A stretch of 9,188 nt of DNA from Devosia sp. (GCA_028290225.1 JAQGKH010000182.1:1-9188), one strand, 5' to 3'; shown: positions 1-6,469, counted from the stretch's first letter. Numbers and translations: made by a program. Notes: a model not told the origin generated them from the sequence alone.

Positions 1-402
1 TTCCTGCAGCCCCGACGCGAGATGGCCCTCGCCACCGAGCAGGGCCGGCTTGTGCGCCTCAAGGCCTCCGGCCCCACCCAGCGGGCGCAGGAACTGAGCG
101 GCGGCAACCAGCAAAAGGTGATCTTTGCCAAGGCGCTGGTGGGCAATCCACGTCTTTTGCTGCTGGATGAACCCACCCGCGGCGTCGATGTCGGCGCCAA
201 ATTCGACATCTATGCCATCATCCGCGAAATGGCGGCGCGCGGCATGGCGGTGGTGCTGGTGTCCTCCGACCTGCCCGAACTTCTGGGCATGGCCGACCGC
301 ATCGCGGTGATGCGCGAGGGCGGGTTGGATGAGATCCACTCCGCGCAGGACCTCGACGAGGAAAAGCTGCTCAATCTCTGCTACGGCCGCGCCACAGGAT
401 AA
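1..402 (+). CDS. Sugar ABC transporter ATP-binding protein, C-terminal fragment (CUT2/RbsA-MglA type)
   Basis: This is the last 133 residues of a cytoplasmic ATPase that powers monosaccharide import; the gene starts before the window and is open from base 1. What is visible is the second half of a nucleotide-binding domain: the ABC signature LSGGNQQK (fragment residues 32-39), Walker B RLLLLDEP (51-58, catalytic Glu57), the D-loop GVDVG, and Ser89 in VSSDLPEL where most ABC proteins have the switch His. The NQQK signature variant and the Ser at the switch position are typical of the second NBD of the fused two-NBD ATPases RbsA, MglA and XylG, so this is inferred to be NBD2 of a protein of about 500 residues. 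The stop lies 7 bases before the permease start, so the two are one operon. The substrate cannot be told from this fragment. Confidence 0.95.
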   Translation, partial: FLQPRREMALATEQGRLVRLKASGPTQRAQELSGGNQQKVIFAKALVGNPRLLLLDEPTRGVDVGAKFDIYAIIREMAARGMAVVLVSSDLPELLGMADRIAVMREGGLDEIHSAQDLDEEKLLNLCYGRATG

Positions 403-409
403 TTCCCCT

Positions 410-1375
410 ATGCTTTCCTTTCTTCGCCGCTACGGCACCCTGCTTGGCTTTGCGCTGATCCTCGTCATCTTCTGGGCCCTGCTGCCCGACACTTTCATGA
501 CCGCGCGCAACTGGCTCAATATCAGCCAGCAGATGTCCATGCTCCTCGTGGTCGCCGCGGGCATGACCGTGGTCATGGTGATGGGCGATTTCGATCTCAG
601 CGTGGGGTCGATGGCGAGCCTAGCCGGCATTGCGGTGGCTGTTCTCTTCACCTTGGGCGTGCCGATCTGGGCGGCAGTCGGCGTTGGCCTCCTTGTCGGC
701 ATCCTGGGCGGCGCCATCAATGGCGCCCTGATCGCCTATGTCGGCATCCTGCCCTTTGTCGCGACCCTCGCCACCCTGACCATGCTCTCGGGTGCGGCCT
801 TCGTGGTCAGCGGCGGCAAGACCATTTCGGGACGGGCCATCCCCGCCGAGTTCGGTGATTTCGCGCGCGGCGGTCTGCCGCTCGGTGAATGGGGCGGCGT
901 TGCCGTCGCCATTCCCAATCTCACCCTCCTTGCCCTCGCCGTGGCGGCGCTGGCCTGGGTGCTGCTCGAGCAAACCACCTTTGGCCGCCGCCTTTATGCC
1001 ATGGGCGGCAATATGGAAGCCGCGCATTTAAGCGGCGTTCCCGTGCGCAAGCTCAAGCTCATGGCCTTTGCCCTCGCCGGTGGCTCGGCGGCGCTCGCGG
1101 GCATCATGTATGCCAGCCGCGTCGCCTCCGCCAACCCGACCCAGGGCAGCGGGCTCATGCTCAACGCCATTGCCGCGGTGTTCCTGGGCTCAACGCTTTC
1201 CGAACATGGCGAGCCCCGCCTCCTCTACACGATCATCGGCGTCTTGATCCTGGGCATTCTCGACAATGGCCTGACCCAGCTCAGCGTCGACAGCTATGTC
1301 AGGCAGATCCTCGTGGGCGGGATCATCATCCTCGCCGTTTCGGCCAGTTCCCTCACCCGCCGCATGCGGCGCTAG
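410..1375 (+). CDS. Sugar ABC transporter permease (RbsC/XylH-like, BPD_transp_2 family)
   Basis: A 321-residue inner-membrane permease, presumably acting as a dimer with the upstream ATPase and a periplasmic sugar-binding protein not seen here. About ten hydrophobic segments fill the length. Family hallmarks are GDFDLSVGS (residues 59-67, the GIDLSVGS motif of RbsC relatives), the cytoplasmic coupling-loop motif beginning GRRLYAMGGN near residue 192 and continuing into EAAHLSG, and a C-terminal stretch NGLTQLSVDSYVRQ leading into the last helix. The start ATG at 410 is chosen because it follows AGGA (396-399) at 10 bases and gives the normal N-terminus; the frame is open further upstream but only as overlap with the ATPase. 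Length is normal (about 310-350 aa). The transported sugar (ribose, xylose, fructose, polyol or other) is not determinable. The stop codon lies in the loop of a 7-bp hairpin. Confidence 0.95.
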   Translation: MLSFLRRYGTLLGFALILVIFWALLPDTFMTARNWLNISQQMSMLLVVAAGMTVVMVMGDFDLSVGSMASLAGIAVAVLFTLGVPIWAAVGVGLLVGILGGAINGALIAYVGILPFVATLATLTMLSGAAFVVSGGKTISGRAIPAEFGDFARGGLPLGEWGGVAVAIPNLTLLALAVAALAWVLLEQTTFGRRLYAMGGNMEAAHLSGVPVRKLKLMAFALAGGSAALAGIMYASRVASANPTQGSGLMLNAIAAVFLGSTLSEHGEPRLLYTIIGVLILGILDNGLTQLSVDSYVRQILVGGIIILAVSASSLTRRMRR

Positions 1376-1382
1376 CGCGTGC
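1362..1382 (+). other. Hairpin enclosing the permease stop codon
   Basis: Arms GCATGCG (1362-1368) and CGCGTGC (1376-1382) pair over 7 bp with one G-U wobble, around the loop GCGCTAG, which ends with the TAG stop. The inner GCGCTAGCGC (1369-1378) is itself a perfect palindrome. No T-tract follows, so this is not a standard intrinsic terminator. It may be a 3'-end structure or chance in GC-rich DNA. Confidence 0.4.
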
Positions 1383-1416
1383 CTCCCTTTGGCGTTCACC
1401 TCACCTGCGGAAAACC

Positions 1417-1442
1417 CCTTGCTGGCGCCGGCTCAAGGCTTT
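1417..1442 (+). terminator. Weak candidate terminator after the sugar ABC operon
   Basis: CCTT (1417-1420) pairs with AAGG (1435-1438), and between them GCTGGCGCCGGC (1421-1432) folds on itself with one wobble. A two-base bulge (TC) separates the stems. The structure is followed by only CTTT. It sits between the permease and uxs, where a transcript end would be expected, but the T-tract is too short for a confident call. Confidence 0.25.
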
Positions 1443-1481
1443 ACCCGCAAACCACAAACTTCAAGCTCCATGGGAGATTGC

Positions 1482-2438
1482 ATGAGCAAGCGCATTTTGG
1501 TCACCGGCGGTGCGGGGTTCATTGGCTCGCACCTGTGCGCGAAATTGCTTGAGGAAGGCAATGAAGTGCTGTGCGTCGACAATCTCTTCACCGGTCGCCG
1601 CCGCAACATCGAAACCCTGCTCGACAACAAGCGCTTCGAGTTCATGCGCCACGACGTCACCTTCCCGCTTTATGTGGAAGTAGACCAGATCTACAACCTC
1701 GCCTGCCCGGCTTCCCCGGTGCACTACCAGTTCGATCCGGTGCAAACCACCAAGACCAGCGTCATGGGCGCCATCAACATGCTGGGGCTCGCCAAGCGCC
1801 TGCGCGTGCCGGTGCTGCAGGCCTCGACCTCCGAAGTCTATGGTGATCCGGAAGTGCATCCGCAGACCGAAGCCTATTGGGGTCATGTGAACCCCATCGG
1901 CCCGCGCTCCTGCTATGACGAAGGCAAGCGCTGCGCCGAAACGCTGTTTTTCGATTACCACCGCCAGCACGGGGTGCAGATCAAGGTGATCCGCATCTTC
2001 AATACCTACGGCCCCAACATGCACCCGGCCGATGGCCGGGTCGTGTCCAATTTCATCGTCCAGGCGCTGCAGGGCAAGCCGATCACCGTCTACGGCACCG
2101 GCAACCAGACCCGCTCGTTCTGTTATGTCAGCGATCTGGTGGACGCCATGCACGCGATGATGAACACGCCGGCCGAGGTCACCGGCCCGATCAACACCGG
2201 CAATCCGGTGGAATTCACCATCGGCCAATTGGCCGAGCTGGTGGTGGAGATGACCAATTCGGGCTCCAAGGTCGTTTATACCGACCTGCCGGTGGATGAC
2301 CCCAAGCAGCGCAAGCCCGATATCAGCAAGGCGCGCGAGGTGCTGGGCTGGGAGCCAAATGTTGCGCTCCGCGAGGGTCTCGAAAAAACCATCGCGTTTT
2401 TCCGCGATACGGTCGAGCATCCCCTGGCGGCAGAGTAA
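1482..2438 (+). CDS. uxs: UDP-glucuronate decarboxylase (UDP-xylose synthase)
   Basis: A 318-residue cytosolic NAD-dependent extended short-chain dehydrogenase that decarboxylates UDP-glucuronate to UDP-xylose through a 4-keto intermediate. Visible parts: Rossmann motif TGGAGFIGS (residues 8-16), Asp33 at the end of beta-2 for NAD ribose, the UXS-characteristic NLACPASPVHYQ (72-83), the catalytic STSE segment with Thr116, Ser117 and Glu118, Tyr145 and Lys149 of YDEGK, NTYGPNMHPADGR (174-186) in the sugar-nucleotide region, TRSFCYVSD (210-218), and DDPKQRKPDI (272-281) with the conserved arginine. The CPASP and DDP-RKPDI motifs separate it from plain epimerases and dehydratases. ATG at 1482 follows GGAG (1473-1476) at 5 bases; the frame runs on upstream but without family sequence. 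It is convergent with ugd, which makes its substrate. Length is normal for bacterial UXS. Confidence 0.95.
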   Translation: MSKRILVTGGAGFIGSHLCAKLLEEGNEVLCVDNLFTGRRRNIETLLDNKRFEFMRHDVTFPLYVEVDQIYNLACPASPVHYQFDPVQTTKTSVMGAINMLGLAKRLRVPVLQASTSEVYGDPEVHPQTEAYWGHVNPIGPRSCYDEGKRCAETLFFDYHRQHGVQIKVIRIFNTYGPNMHPADGRVVSNFIVQALQGKPITVYGTGNQTRSFCYVSDLVDAMHAMMNTPAEVTGPINTGNPVEFTIGQLAELVVEMTNSGSKVVYTDLPVDDPKQRKPDISKAREVLGWEPNVALREGLEKTIAFFRDTVEHPLAAE

Positions 2439-2450
2439 CCCACCGCAATT

Positions 2451-2471
2451 CGGTCGCCCTAGGGGCGACCG
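2451..2471. terminator. Convergent-gene hairpin between uxs and ugd
   Basis: A perfect 9-bp inverted repeat, CGGTCGCCC (2451-2459) and GGGCGACCG (2463-2471), with a 3-base loop, sits 12 bases after the uxs stop and overlaps the ugd stop codon (2459-2461). It is very GC-rich and placed where transcripts from both strands should end. Neither side has a T-tract, so it would be a hairpin-only or Rho-assisted end rather than a canonical intrinsic terminator. Confidence 0.5.
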
Positions 2472-3763
2472 ACGCTGGCATAACGGAAGCCGGCGGCTTC
2501 CACTTCCTTGCCGCGATACACATTGCGCAGATCCACGATGTTGGGGGACTGCATGGTGTCCTTGAGCCGCCCGAGATCAAGCGAGCGGAACTCGCTCCAC
2601 TCCGTCACCAGCACCAGGCAATCGGCGCCTTCGGCAGCGTCATAGGCGTCGGCGGCATAGTGGATATCGGGCATCATCGCCTTGGCCGCCGCCATGCCTT
2701 CGGGGTCATAAGCGCGGATCCGGGCGCCCGCATCGGTCAGCGACTGCACGATGGACAGCGAGGGCGCATCGCGCATGTCGTCCGTGTTGGGCTTGAATGT
2801 TAGCCCCAGCACCGCCACCGTCTTGCCGCGCACCTCGCCACCCATGGCGGCGATCACCTTGCGGCCCATGGCGCGCTTGCGCCCGTCATTGATGGCGATG
2901 GTGGTTTCCACCAGCCGCAAGGGCGCCTCGTGGTCTTGGCCCGTCTTGGCCAGCGCCGAAGTGTCCTTGGGAAAGCACGAGCCGCCATAACCGGGCCCCG
3001 CATGGAGGAACTTGGTGCCGATGCGGTTGTCGAGGCCCATGCCGCGCGCCACGTCCTGCACATTGGCATCGACCTTTTCGCAGAGATCAGCCATCTCGTT
3101 GATGAAGGTGATCTTCATGGCGAGAAACGCATTGGCCGCGTATTTGATCAGTTCGGAGGTGCGCCGCCCGGTGAACATCAGCGGGCCCTGGTTGAGATAA
3201 AGCGGGCGATAAACCTCCGTCATCGGCTCGCGCGCCCGTTCGTCCTCGATGCCGATGACAATGCGATCGGGCAGCTTGAAATCGTGGATCGCCGCGCCTT
3301 CGCGCAGGAATTCAGGGTTGGACACAACAACCACATCCGCTGCGGGATTGGCTTCCCGGATGATGCGCTCCACCTCGTCGCCCGTACCCACCGGCACGGT
3401 GGATTTGGTGACGACGACCGTAAAGCCCTTCACCGCCTTCGCGATGGAAGCGGCGGCGGCATACACATAGGAAAGATCGGCATGGCCGTCGCCATTGCGC
3501 GCCGGCGTGCCCACGGCAATGAACACCACATCGGCATCCCGCACCGCTTCGCCCAGGTCGGTGGTGAACAACAGCCGGCCAGCGGCGGCATTATCCACCA
3601 CCAGCTGGTCCAGACCCGGCTCGAAAATGGGGATCTCGCCGCGCTTGAGCGCTGCGATCTTGGCTTCGTTCAGATCGACGCAGGTGACCGTATGGCCGAA
3701 ATCGGCAAAGCACGCGCCGCTGACCAGCCCCACATATCCGGTTCCCACCACTGCAATATGCAT
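2459..3763 (-). CDS. ugd: UDP-glucose 6-dehydrogenase
   Basis: A 434-residue cytosolic enzyme that oxidises UDP-glucose twice with NAD+ to give UDP-glucuronate, the precursor for acidic polysaccharides and, via uxs, UDP-xylose. Domains in order: N-terminal Rossmann fold with GTGYVG (residues 7-12) and Asp30; VGTP (84-87); TKSTVPVGT (119-127); SNPEFLREG (148-156); the central helix with ELIKYAANAF (204-213; Lys207 and Asn211 are active-site positions); GPGYGGSCFPKD (256-267) with the catalytic Cys263; and the C-terminal UDP-binding domain with LGLTFKPNTDDMRDAPS (319-335). All key residues are present and the length is typical (about 430-450 aa). The ATG at 3763 follows GGGGA (3770-3774) at 6 bases, but that site lies inside a predicted stem, suggesting translational control. 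A small membrane-protein gene lies 117 bases upstream on the same strand. Confidence 0.97.
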   Translation of the reverse strand: MHIAVVGTGYVGLVSGACFADFGHTVTCVDLNEAKIAALKRGEIPIFEPGLDQLVVDNAAAGRLLFTTDLGEAVRDADVVFIAVGTPARNGDGHADLSYVYAAAASIAKAVKGFTVVVTKSTVPVGTGDEVERIIREANPAADVVVVSNPEFLREGAAIHDFKLPDRIVIGIEDERAREPMTEVYRPLYLNQGPLMFTGRRTSELIKYAANAFLAMKITFINEMADLCEKVDANVQDVARGMGLDNRIGTKFLHAGPGYGGSCFPKDTSALAKTGQDHEAPLRLVETTIAINDGRKRAMGRKVIAAMGGEVRGKTVAVLGLTFKPNTDDMRDAPSLSIVQSLTDAGARIRAYDPEGMAAAKAMMPDIHYAADAYDAAEGADCLVLVTEWSEFRSLDLGRLKDTMQSPNIVDLRNVYRGKEVEAAGFRYASVGRP

Positions 3764-3768
3764 TCACC

Positions 3769-3790
3769 ATCCCCACGCATCCGTGGGAAT
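3769..3790 (-). promoter_or_regulatory. Hairpin burying the ugd ribosome-binding site
   Basis: Read on the minus strand, ATTCCCACG (3790-3782) pairs with CGTGGGGAT (3777-3769) over 9 bp with one G-U wobble and a GATG tetraloop. The Shine-Dalgarno GGGGA of ugd (3774-3770) lies entirely within the 3' arm, and the ugd ATG begins 6 bases further on. In the folded mRNA the site would be unavailable, as in simple RNA thermosensors or protein-controlled leaders. The fold is seen directly; regulation is inference. Confidence 0.45.
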
Positions 3791-3868
3791 GGGTTTAACA
3801 GAGCGCAGGAGTCCATAGAAGACTTGGATTGTGCTGGGCGGCCATGCGCTTGGCTTGCGGTTAACGCG

Positions 3869-3882
3869 AGCGCCGCGGCGCT
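3869..3882. repeat. 14-bp perfect palindrome at the end of the small membrane-protein gene
   Basis: AGCGCCGCGGCGCT is identical to its reverse complement and overlaps the stop codon of the minus-strand small gene (3881-3883). In RNA it can form a 5-bp stem with a CGCG loop. No T-tract follows on either strand, so terminator function is uncertain; a GC-rich coincidence is possible. Confidence 0.4.
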
Positions 3883-4021
3883 ACAGCACCGCTTGCGCCA
3901 GGGCGCGAAAACCCGCGACGCACATCCCCACCAGACCCCAACTCACGCCCACAAATCCCAGAACAATCCACCCCCGAGGGATGGGCAATTGCTCCTGCTT
4001 CGATATCGTCTCGGTGGTCAT
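3881..4021 (-). CDS. Small single-pass membrane protein (hypothetical)
   Basis: A 46-residue ORF that I do not recognise. Residues 1-17 are polar (MTTETISKQEQLPIPRG), residues 18-38 form one hydrophobic helix bordered by Trp18 and Arg39, and a short tail follows. Within the helix Gly22, Gly25, Gly29, Gly32 and Ala36 are spaced 3-4-3-4, which puts small residues on one face and includes GxxxG (25-29), a pattern of packed transmembrane helices. The ATG at 4021 has GGAGAG (4028-4033) at 6 bases, the best ribosome-binding site nearby. An in-frame ATG at 4057 would give 58 residues (adding MHKPSKPVGEPA, with high third-position GC) but has a weaker site, so the start is open. It lies upstream of ugd on the same strand and divergent from the Wzy-like pair. 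The role is unknown; anchoring or modulating a polysaccharide membrane enzyme is only a guess. Confidence 0.55.
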   Translation of the reverse strand: MTTETISKQEQLPIPRGWIVLGFVGVSWGLVGMCVAGFRALAQAVL

Positions 4022-4246
4022 GGCGGGCTCTCCGACCGGCTTGGACGGCTTGTGCATGGATCAAGCATCCAGCTGATTCCTGAACAAACCGTTAAGCCAC
4101 CCGCCCCCAGTCTCCCGCCACAGCCGCAATCATCCCGCACAGCCCGCCAAAACCGGGCGCTTGCGGTGGCCGAGGCAAGTCGGATAAGCATTTGTACGAG
4201 GCATCTGGCGCCATCGCTGCTGCCGCTCCCCAAGGAAAGGCCGCAC
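4022..4246. promoter_or_regulatory. Divergent intergenic region
   Basis: About 225 bases separate the small minus-strand gene from the plus-strand TTG-start gene and should hold promoters for both. I see a CtrA-like half-site pair (4081-4095) and, for the plus strand, a poor -35/-10 candidate: TTGCGG (4161-4166), a 16-base gap, then GATAAG (4183-4188). The ribosome-binding purine run AAGGAAAGG (4232-4240) closes the region. No confident promoter call can be made by eye. Confidence 0.3.
4081..4095. promoter_or_regulatory. CtrA-like binding site (TGAA-N7-TTAA)
   Basis: The plus strand reads TGAA (4081-4084), seven bases, TTAA (4092-4095). This matches the alphaproteobacterial CtrA box TTAA-N7-TTAA at 7 of 8 fixed positions with exact spacing. 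It lies in the divergent region upstream of both the small membrane-protein gene and the Wzy-like operon. TTAA-rich sites are common enough that chance is a real alternative. Confidence 0.3.
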
Positions 4247-4930
4247 TTGAACAATCCCGTTGCGCAGGGAACGGTTATTGCCGTTGTGGGCTTGGGCCTG
4301 ACGCTGGGCGCCGCATATGCCGCCTGGCAGGAAAGCAGCGCCTATCTTTCGGGCAGCGGCACGGTGCAGAACCGCATGCTCTCCATTCTCGCCGGCGAGC
4401 GGCAGCCCGGCCTGGCCACCAAGACCCGGCTGGACACCCTGAATGACTGCCGCGCCGCCATTGGCAGCTTTGCCGAAGCCTATCTGGCGCCAGCCGAGCG
4501 CGAAACGCTGCGCTCCACCTGCCGGGAATGGGGCGAAGCCGTTGTCGCCGAGGCGCCGGCAAGTTCGTTTGGCTGGGCCCTGCTGGCCTTCCTGCGTGGC
4601 GCTGTGGGGGATAGCGCCGGGCGCAATGCGGCCCTTGCGCGCTCACAAGGCACGGGACCTTACGAAGCCTGGATCGCCACCTACCGCGTTGGCCTGGCTA
4701 CCCCGGTGCTGGCCGAGCTCGACCAGGCAGCCTCGGCAGCGCTGGATGCCGATCTGCAGGTGTTGGCTTCAAGCTTTGACGGGCTGCAGTCGCTGGCCCA
4801 GCGCTATGCCACCCACATCCCGTTGCGCGAACGGATCACCGCCGCGGTGGAAACCCTGCCCGACGATCGTCAAAGTTATTTTCTCGCCCAGGTCAAAACC
4901 GCGCTTGGCGGCCAAGGAGCTGCGCCATGA
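4247..4930 (+). CDS. Membrane-anchored helical protein coupled to the O-antigen ligase-like gene (hypothetical)
   Basis: A 227-residue protein that I do not recognise by name. Residues 8-26 form an N-terminal hydrophobic helix (signal anchor) and the rest, mostly alpha-helical, is inferred to be periplasmic. It contains Cys68 and Cys92, which could form a disulfide. The stretch from about 104 to 150 (APASSFGWALLAFLRG, then AALARSQGTGPYEAW) has the W..LA / AL.RS / P.E.W rhythm of TPR-like helical hairpins. No ATG gives a sensible N-terminus; TTG at 4247 is chosen because AAGGAAAGG (4232-4240) lies just upstream and the anchor helix follows at once. The stop overlaps the next start as ATGA (4927-4930), so translation is coupled to the Wzy/WaaL-family gene. 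By inference it is a partner or scaffold of that polymerase or ligase. The same frame is open far upstream, opposite ugd, without coding signs. Confidence 0.75.
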   Translation: MNNPVAQGTVIAVVGLGLTLGAAYAAWQESSAYLSGSGTVQNRMLSILAGERQPGLATKTRLDTLNDCRAAIGSFAEAYLAPAERETLRSTCREWGEAVVAEAPASSFGWALLAFLRGAVGDSAGRNAALARSQGTGPYEAWIATYRVGLATPVLAELDQAASAALDADLQVLASSFDGLQSLAQRYATHIPLRERITAAVETLPDDRQSYFLAQVKTALGGQGAAP

Positions 4931-6324
4931 CCAGCTTGGAGGTGATCCCCGGCCGAGCGCGGGCCGCTCGCTCGGGCGCCAGCGCCGGTCAAACGCGCCT
5001 GCACGACACCCTCGCGGTGCTGCTGCTGGCGATCCTGTTTCTGGCGCCGTTTCCCCTGGGCAGCAATCGGCCATTTTTCTGGGCGTTCTGGGCGCTGTGC
5101 CTGGGCTTGATGCTGCTGGCCTTTGGTCTGGTTGCGGCGCGCCGGGGTTACCCATTGCGGGTGCCCCTGGCATCCTTCCGCACCGAGCTGCTGCTGGTGG
5201 CGCTGCCCTGCCTTTATCTGGCGGTGCAGTGCCTGCCGCTTGGGGCCGGTATCCTTGCACCGGTTCGTTCGGCGCAAGGACTGGACTTGCCCGGTACCGC
5301 GATTTCCGTGGCGCGCGGTGACACGGCTCTCATGCTGCTGCGCTGGCTGACCTATGGGGCTTATGGCTTTCTCGTGCTGCAACTGAGCCGCAACGAGCGG
5401 CGGCGCACGCTGATGCTGCAAGCGCTGGTCGCCATTTTTGCCGCCCATGCCATCCTGGCGCTGCTGCTGTTTCACCAATGGGGCAATACGCTGCTCGGTT
5501 TTGCCAAATGGGCTTATCTGGACTCGGTCACCGGCACCTTCGTCAATCGCAATTCCTTTGCCACGTTCATGGCTTTCGGCGTGACCTTGACCAGCAGCCT
5601 GCTCGTGGCGCGCTTGTTGCGCCCGACCCGGCAGGGACGCGGTCCCGATCTGGTGCCGGTGCTCTACCTCCTGGCGGGCCTCGTTATGCTCGCGGCGGTG
5701 TTCGGCTCCAATTCACGCATGGGGCTGGCCGTGGCGGGGCTGGGCTGCCTTTTTGCCGTGGTTGGCGGGTTTGCCAAAAGCGCCAATGCGCGACGGCTGT
5801 TGCTCGCCATCGCTGGCGTCGGGGTGCTGGCCGCTTTGGCCTTGGCCCTGCTCTATGGCCAGGATATCTGGTTGCGCTTTCTGGATGTCGGCCAATCGGC
5901 CGAGGTGCGCATCGAGACCTATCGCCAGGTTTGGCAGATGATCGCGGCCCGACCCTGGCTGGGCTATGGCGGCGGCGCCTTCGAACAAGCTTTCGGGCTG
6001 TTCCACCAGCCCCCGCTGGTGGGCTATATCTGGGACCGGGCCCACAATACCTACCTTACGCTGTGGGTCGAGCTGGGTGTGCTGGTGGGCTCGCTGCCGC
6101 TGCTGGCGCTGGGCCTTGTCCTAGTCCGGCTGGCTGCCGGGTTGGTCCGGGCGCGCGAAAGCTGGCCGGCCATTCTGGCCGCCCTCGGCGTTCTCCTCGT
6201 GAGCGCGGTACACTCGACGGTCGATTTCAGCCTCGAAATGCAGGCCAATGCCCTGGTGCTGGTGGCGCTGCTCGCCATTGGCCTCGGCGCTGTTCGCCCG
6301 CCCGCGGTTGCGGCTCCGGCTTGA
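4927..6324 (+). CDS. O-antigen ligase/polymerase-family membrane protein (Wzy_C)
   Basis: A 465-residue polytopic inner-membrane protein with about a dozen hydrophobic segments, of the family that polymerises glycan repeat units (Wzy) or transfers glycan to an acceptor (WaaL). Supporting motifs: TGTFVNRNSFA (residues 202-212, the GTF-N-N motif), SNSRMGL (261-267) at the start of the core domain, a large loop of about 311-377 between helices bearing ARPWLGYGGGAF (341-352) and RAHNTYLTLWVELG (371-384; the His373-Asn374 pair is typical), and VHSTVDFSLEMQANAL (428-443) near the end. ATG at 4927 overlaps the upstream stop by ATGA. With ugd, uxs and a Wzc-type kinase nearby, an exopolysaccharide polymerase role is more likely than LPS ligation, but sequence alone does not separate them. 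N-terminal residues 1-25 are a polar, Arg-rich cytoplasmic tail. Confidence 0.9.
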   Translation: MTSLEVIPGRARAARSGASAGQTRLHDTLAVLLLAILFLAPFPLGSNRPFFWAFWALCLGLMLLAFGLVAARRGYPLRVPLASFRTELLLVALPCLYLAVQCLPLGAGILAPVRSAQGLDLPGTAISVARGDTALMLLRWLTYGAYGFLVLQLSRNERRRTLMLQALVAIFAAHAILALLLFHQWGNTLLGFAKWAYLDSVTGTFVNRNSFATFMAFGVTLTSSLLVARLLRPTRQGRGPDLVPVLYLLAGLVMLAAVFGSNSRMGLAVAGLGCLFAVVGGFAKSANARRLLLAIAGVGVLAALALALLYGQDIWLRFLDVGQSAEVRIETYRQVWQMIAARPWLGYGGGAFEQAFGLFHQPPLVGYIWDRAHNTYLTLWVELGVLVGSLPLLALGLVLVRLAAGLVRARESWPAILAALGVLLVSAVHSTVDFSLEMQANALVLVALLAIGLGAVRPPAVAAPA

Positions 6325-6437
6325 ACCGGGCGGAGGCAGTGGGACGGGGTTCTCCTGCGCCGTATTGAACGCAGGTTTGCTGCCACCCCCCCGCCGTCCC
6401 TGCTTGTCTGCACACCAGCTCGCGGCCCGGGGCCAAC

Positions 6438-6462
6438 AAAAAACCCGCCTCGCGGCGGGTTT
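6438..6462 (-). terminator. Intrinsic terminator of the secreted-protein gene, partly bidirectional
   Basis: AAACCCGCC (6441-6449) and GGCGGGTTT (6454-6462) form a perfect 9-bp stem with a 4-base loop. Read on the minus strand the stem runs into six Ts (complement of the A run 6438-6443), beginning 7 bases after the stop of the 6470-6910 gene, a textbook terminator. On the plus strand only three Ts follow, so it would serve the convergent Wzy-like operon less well. Confidence 0.92.
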
Positions 6463-6469
6463 CCCTGGC

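Noticed and set aside
250..300. Absence of the usual switch histidine in the ABC ATPase fragment (VSSD)
   Set aside because: A serine here is the normal state of the second NBD in RbsA/MglA-type fused ATPases, so it is not a defect.
2000..2045. Asparagine instead of arginine in the NTYGPNM motif of uxs
   Set aside because: To my recollection GPNM is a common variant in alphaproteobacterial UXS proteins; no functional loss can be argued from it.
1461..2420. A 319-codon minus-strand frame opposite uxs
   Set aside because: It mirrors uxs codons, is His/Gly/Ala-rich with no motif, and uxs carries every family motif on the plus strand.
3831..4076. An 81-codon plus-strand frame across the small membrane gene
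   Set aside because: It has no ribosome-binding site and an Arg/Thr/Pro-rich composition; the opposite strand has a coherent transmembrane helix with a good ribosome-binding site.
2930..4246. A long plus-strand open frame opposite ugd, continuous with the 4247-4930 gene
   Set aside because: It is antisense to an unmistakable ugd, encodes His/Arg/Ala-rich low-complexity sequence, and the membrane anchor of the real protein begins at the TTG with a strong ribosome-binding site. GC-rich DNA leaves such frames open.
4018..4254. A 78-codon minus-strand frame overlapping the TTG start region
   Set aside because: It has a Cys/Ser/Arg-rich composition, no convincing ribosome-binding site, and overlaps both the better-supported small membrane gene and the plus-strand leader.
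5478..6368. A roughly 296-codon plus-strand frame inside the Wzy-like gene
   Set aside because: It is an out-of-frame shadow, Arg/Gly/Pro-rich without membrane segments, while the other frame encodes a coherent polytopic protein. The 4443-5321 frame is rejected likewise.
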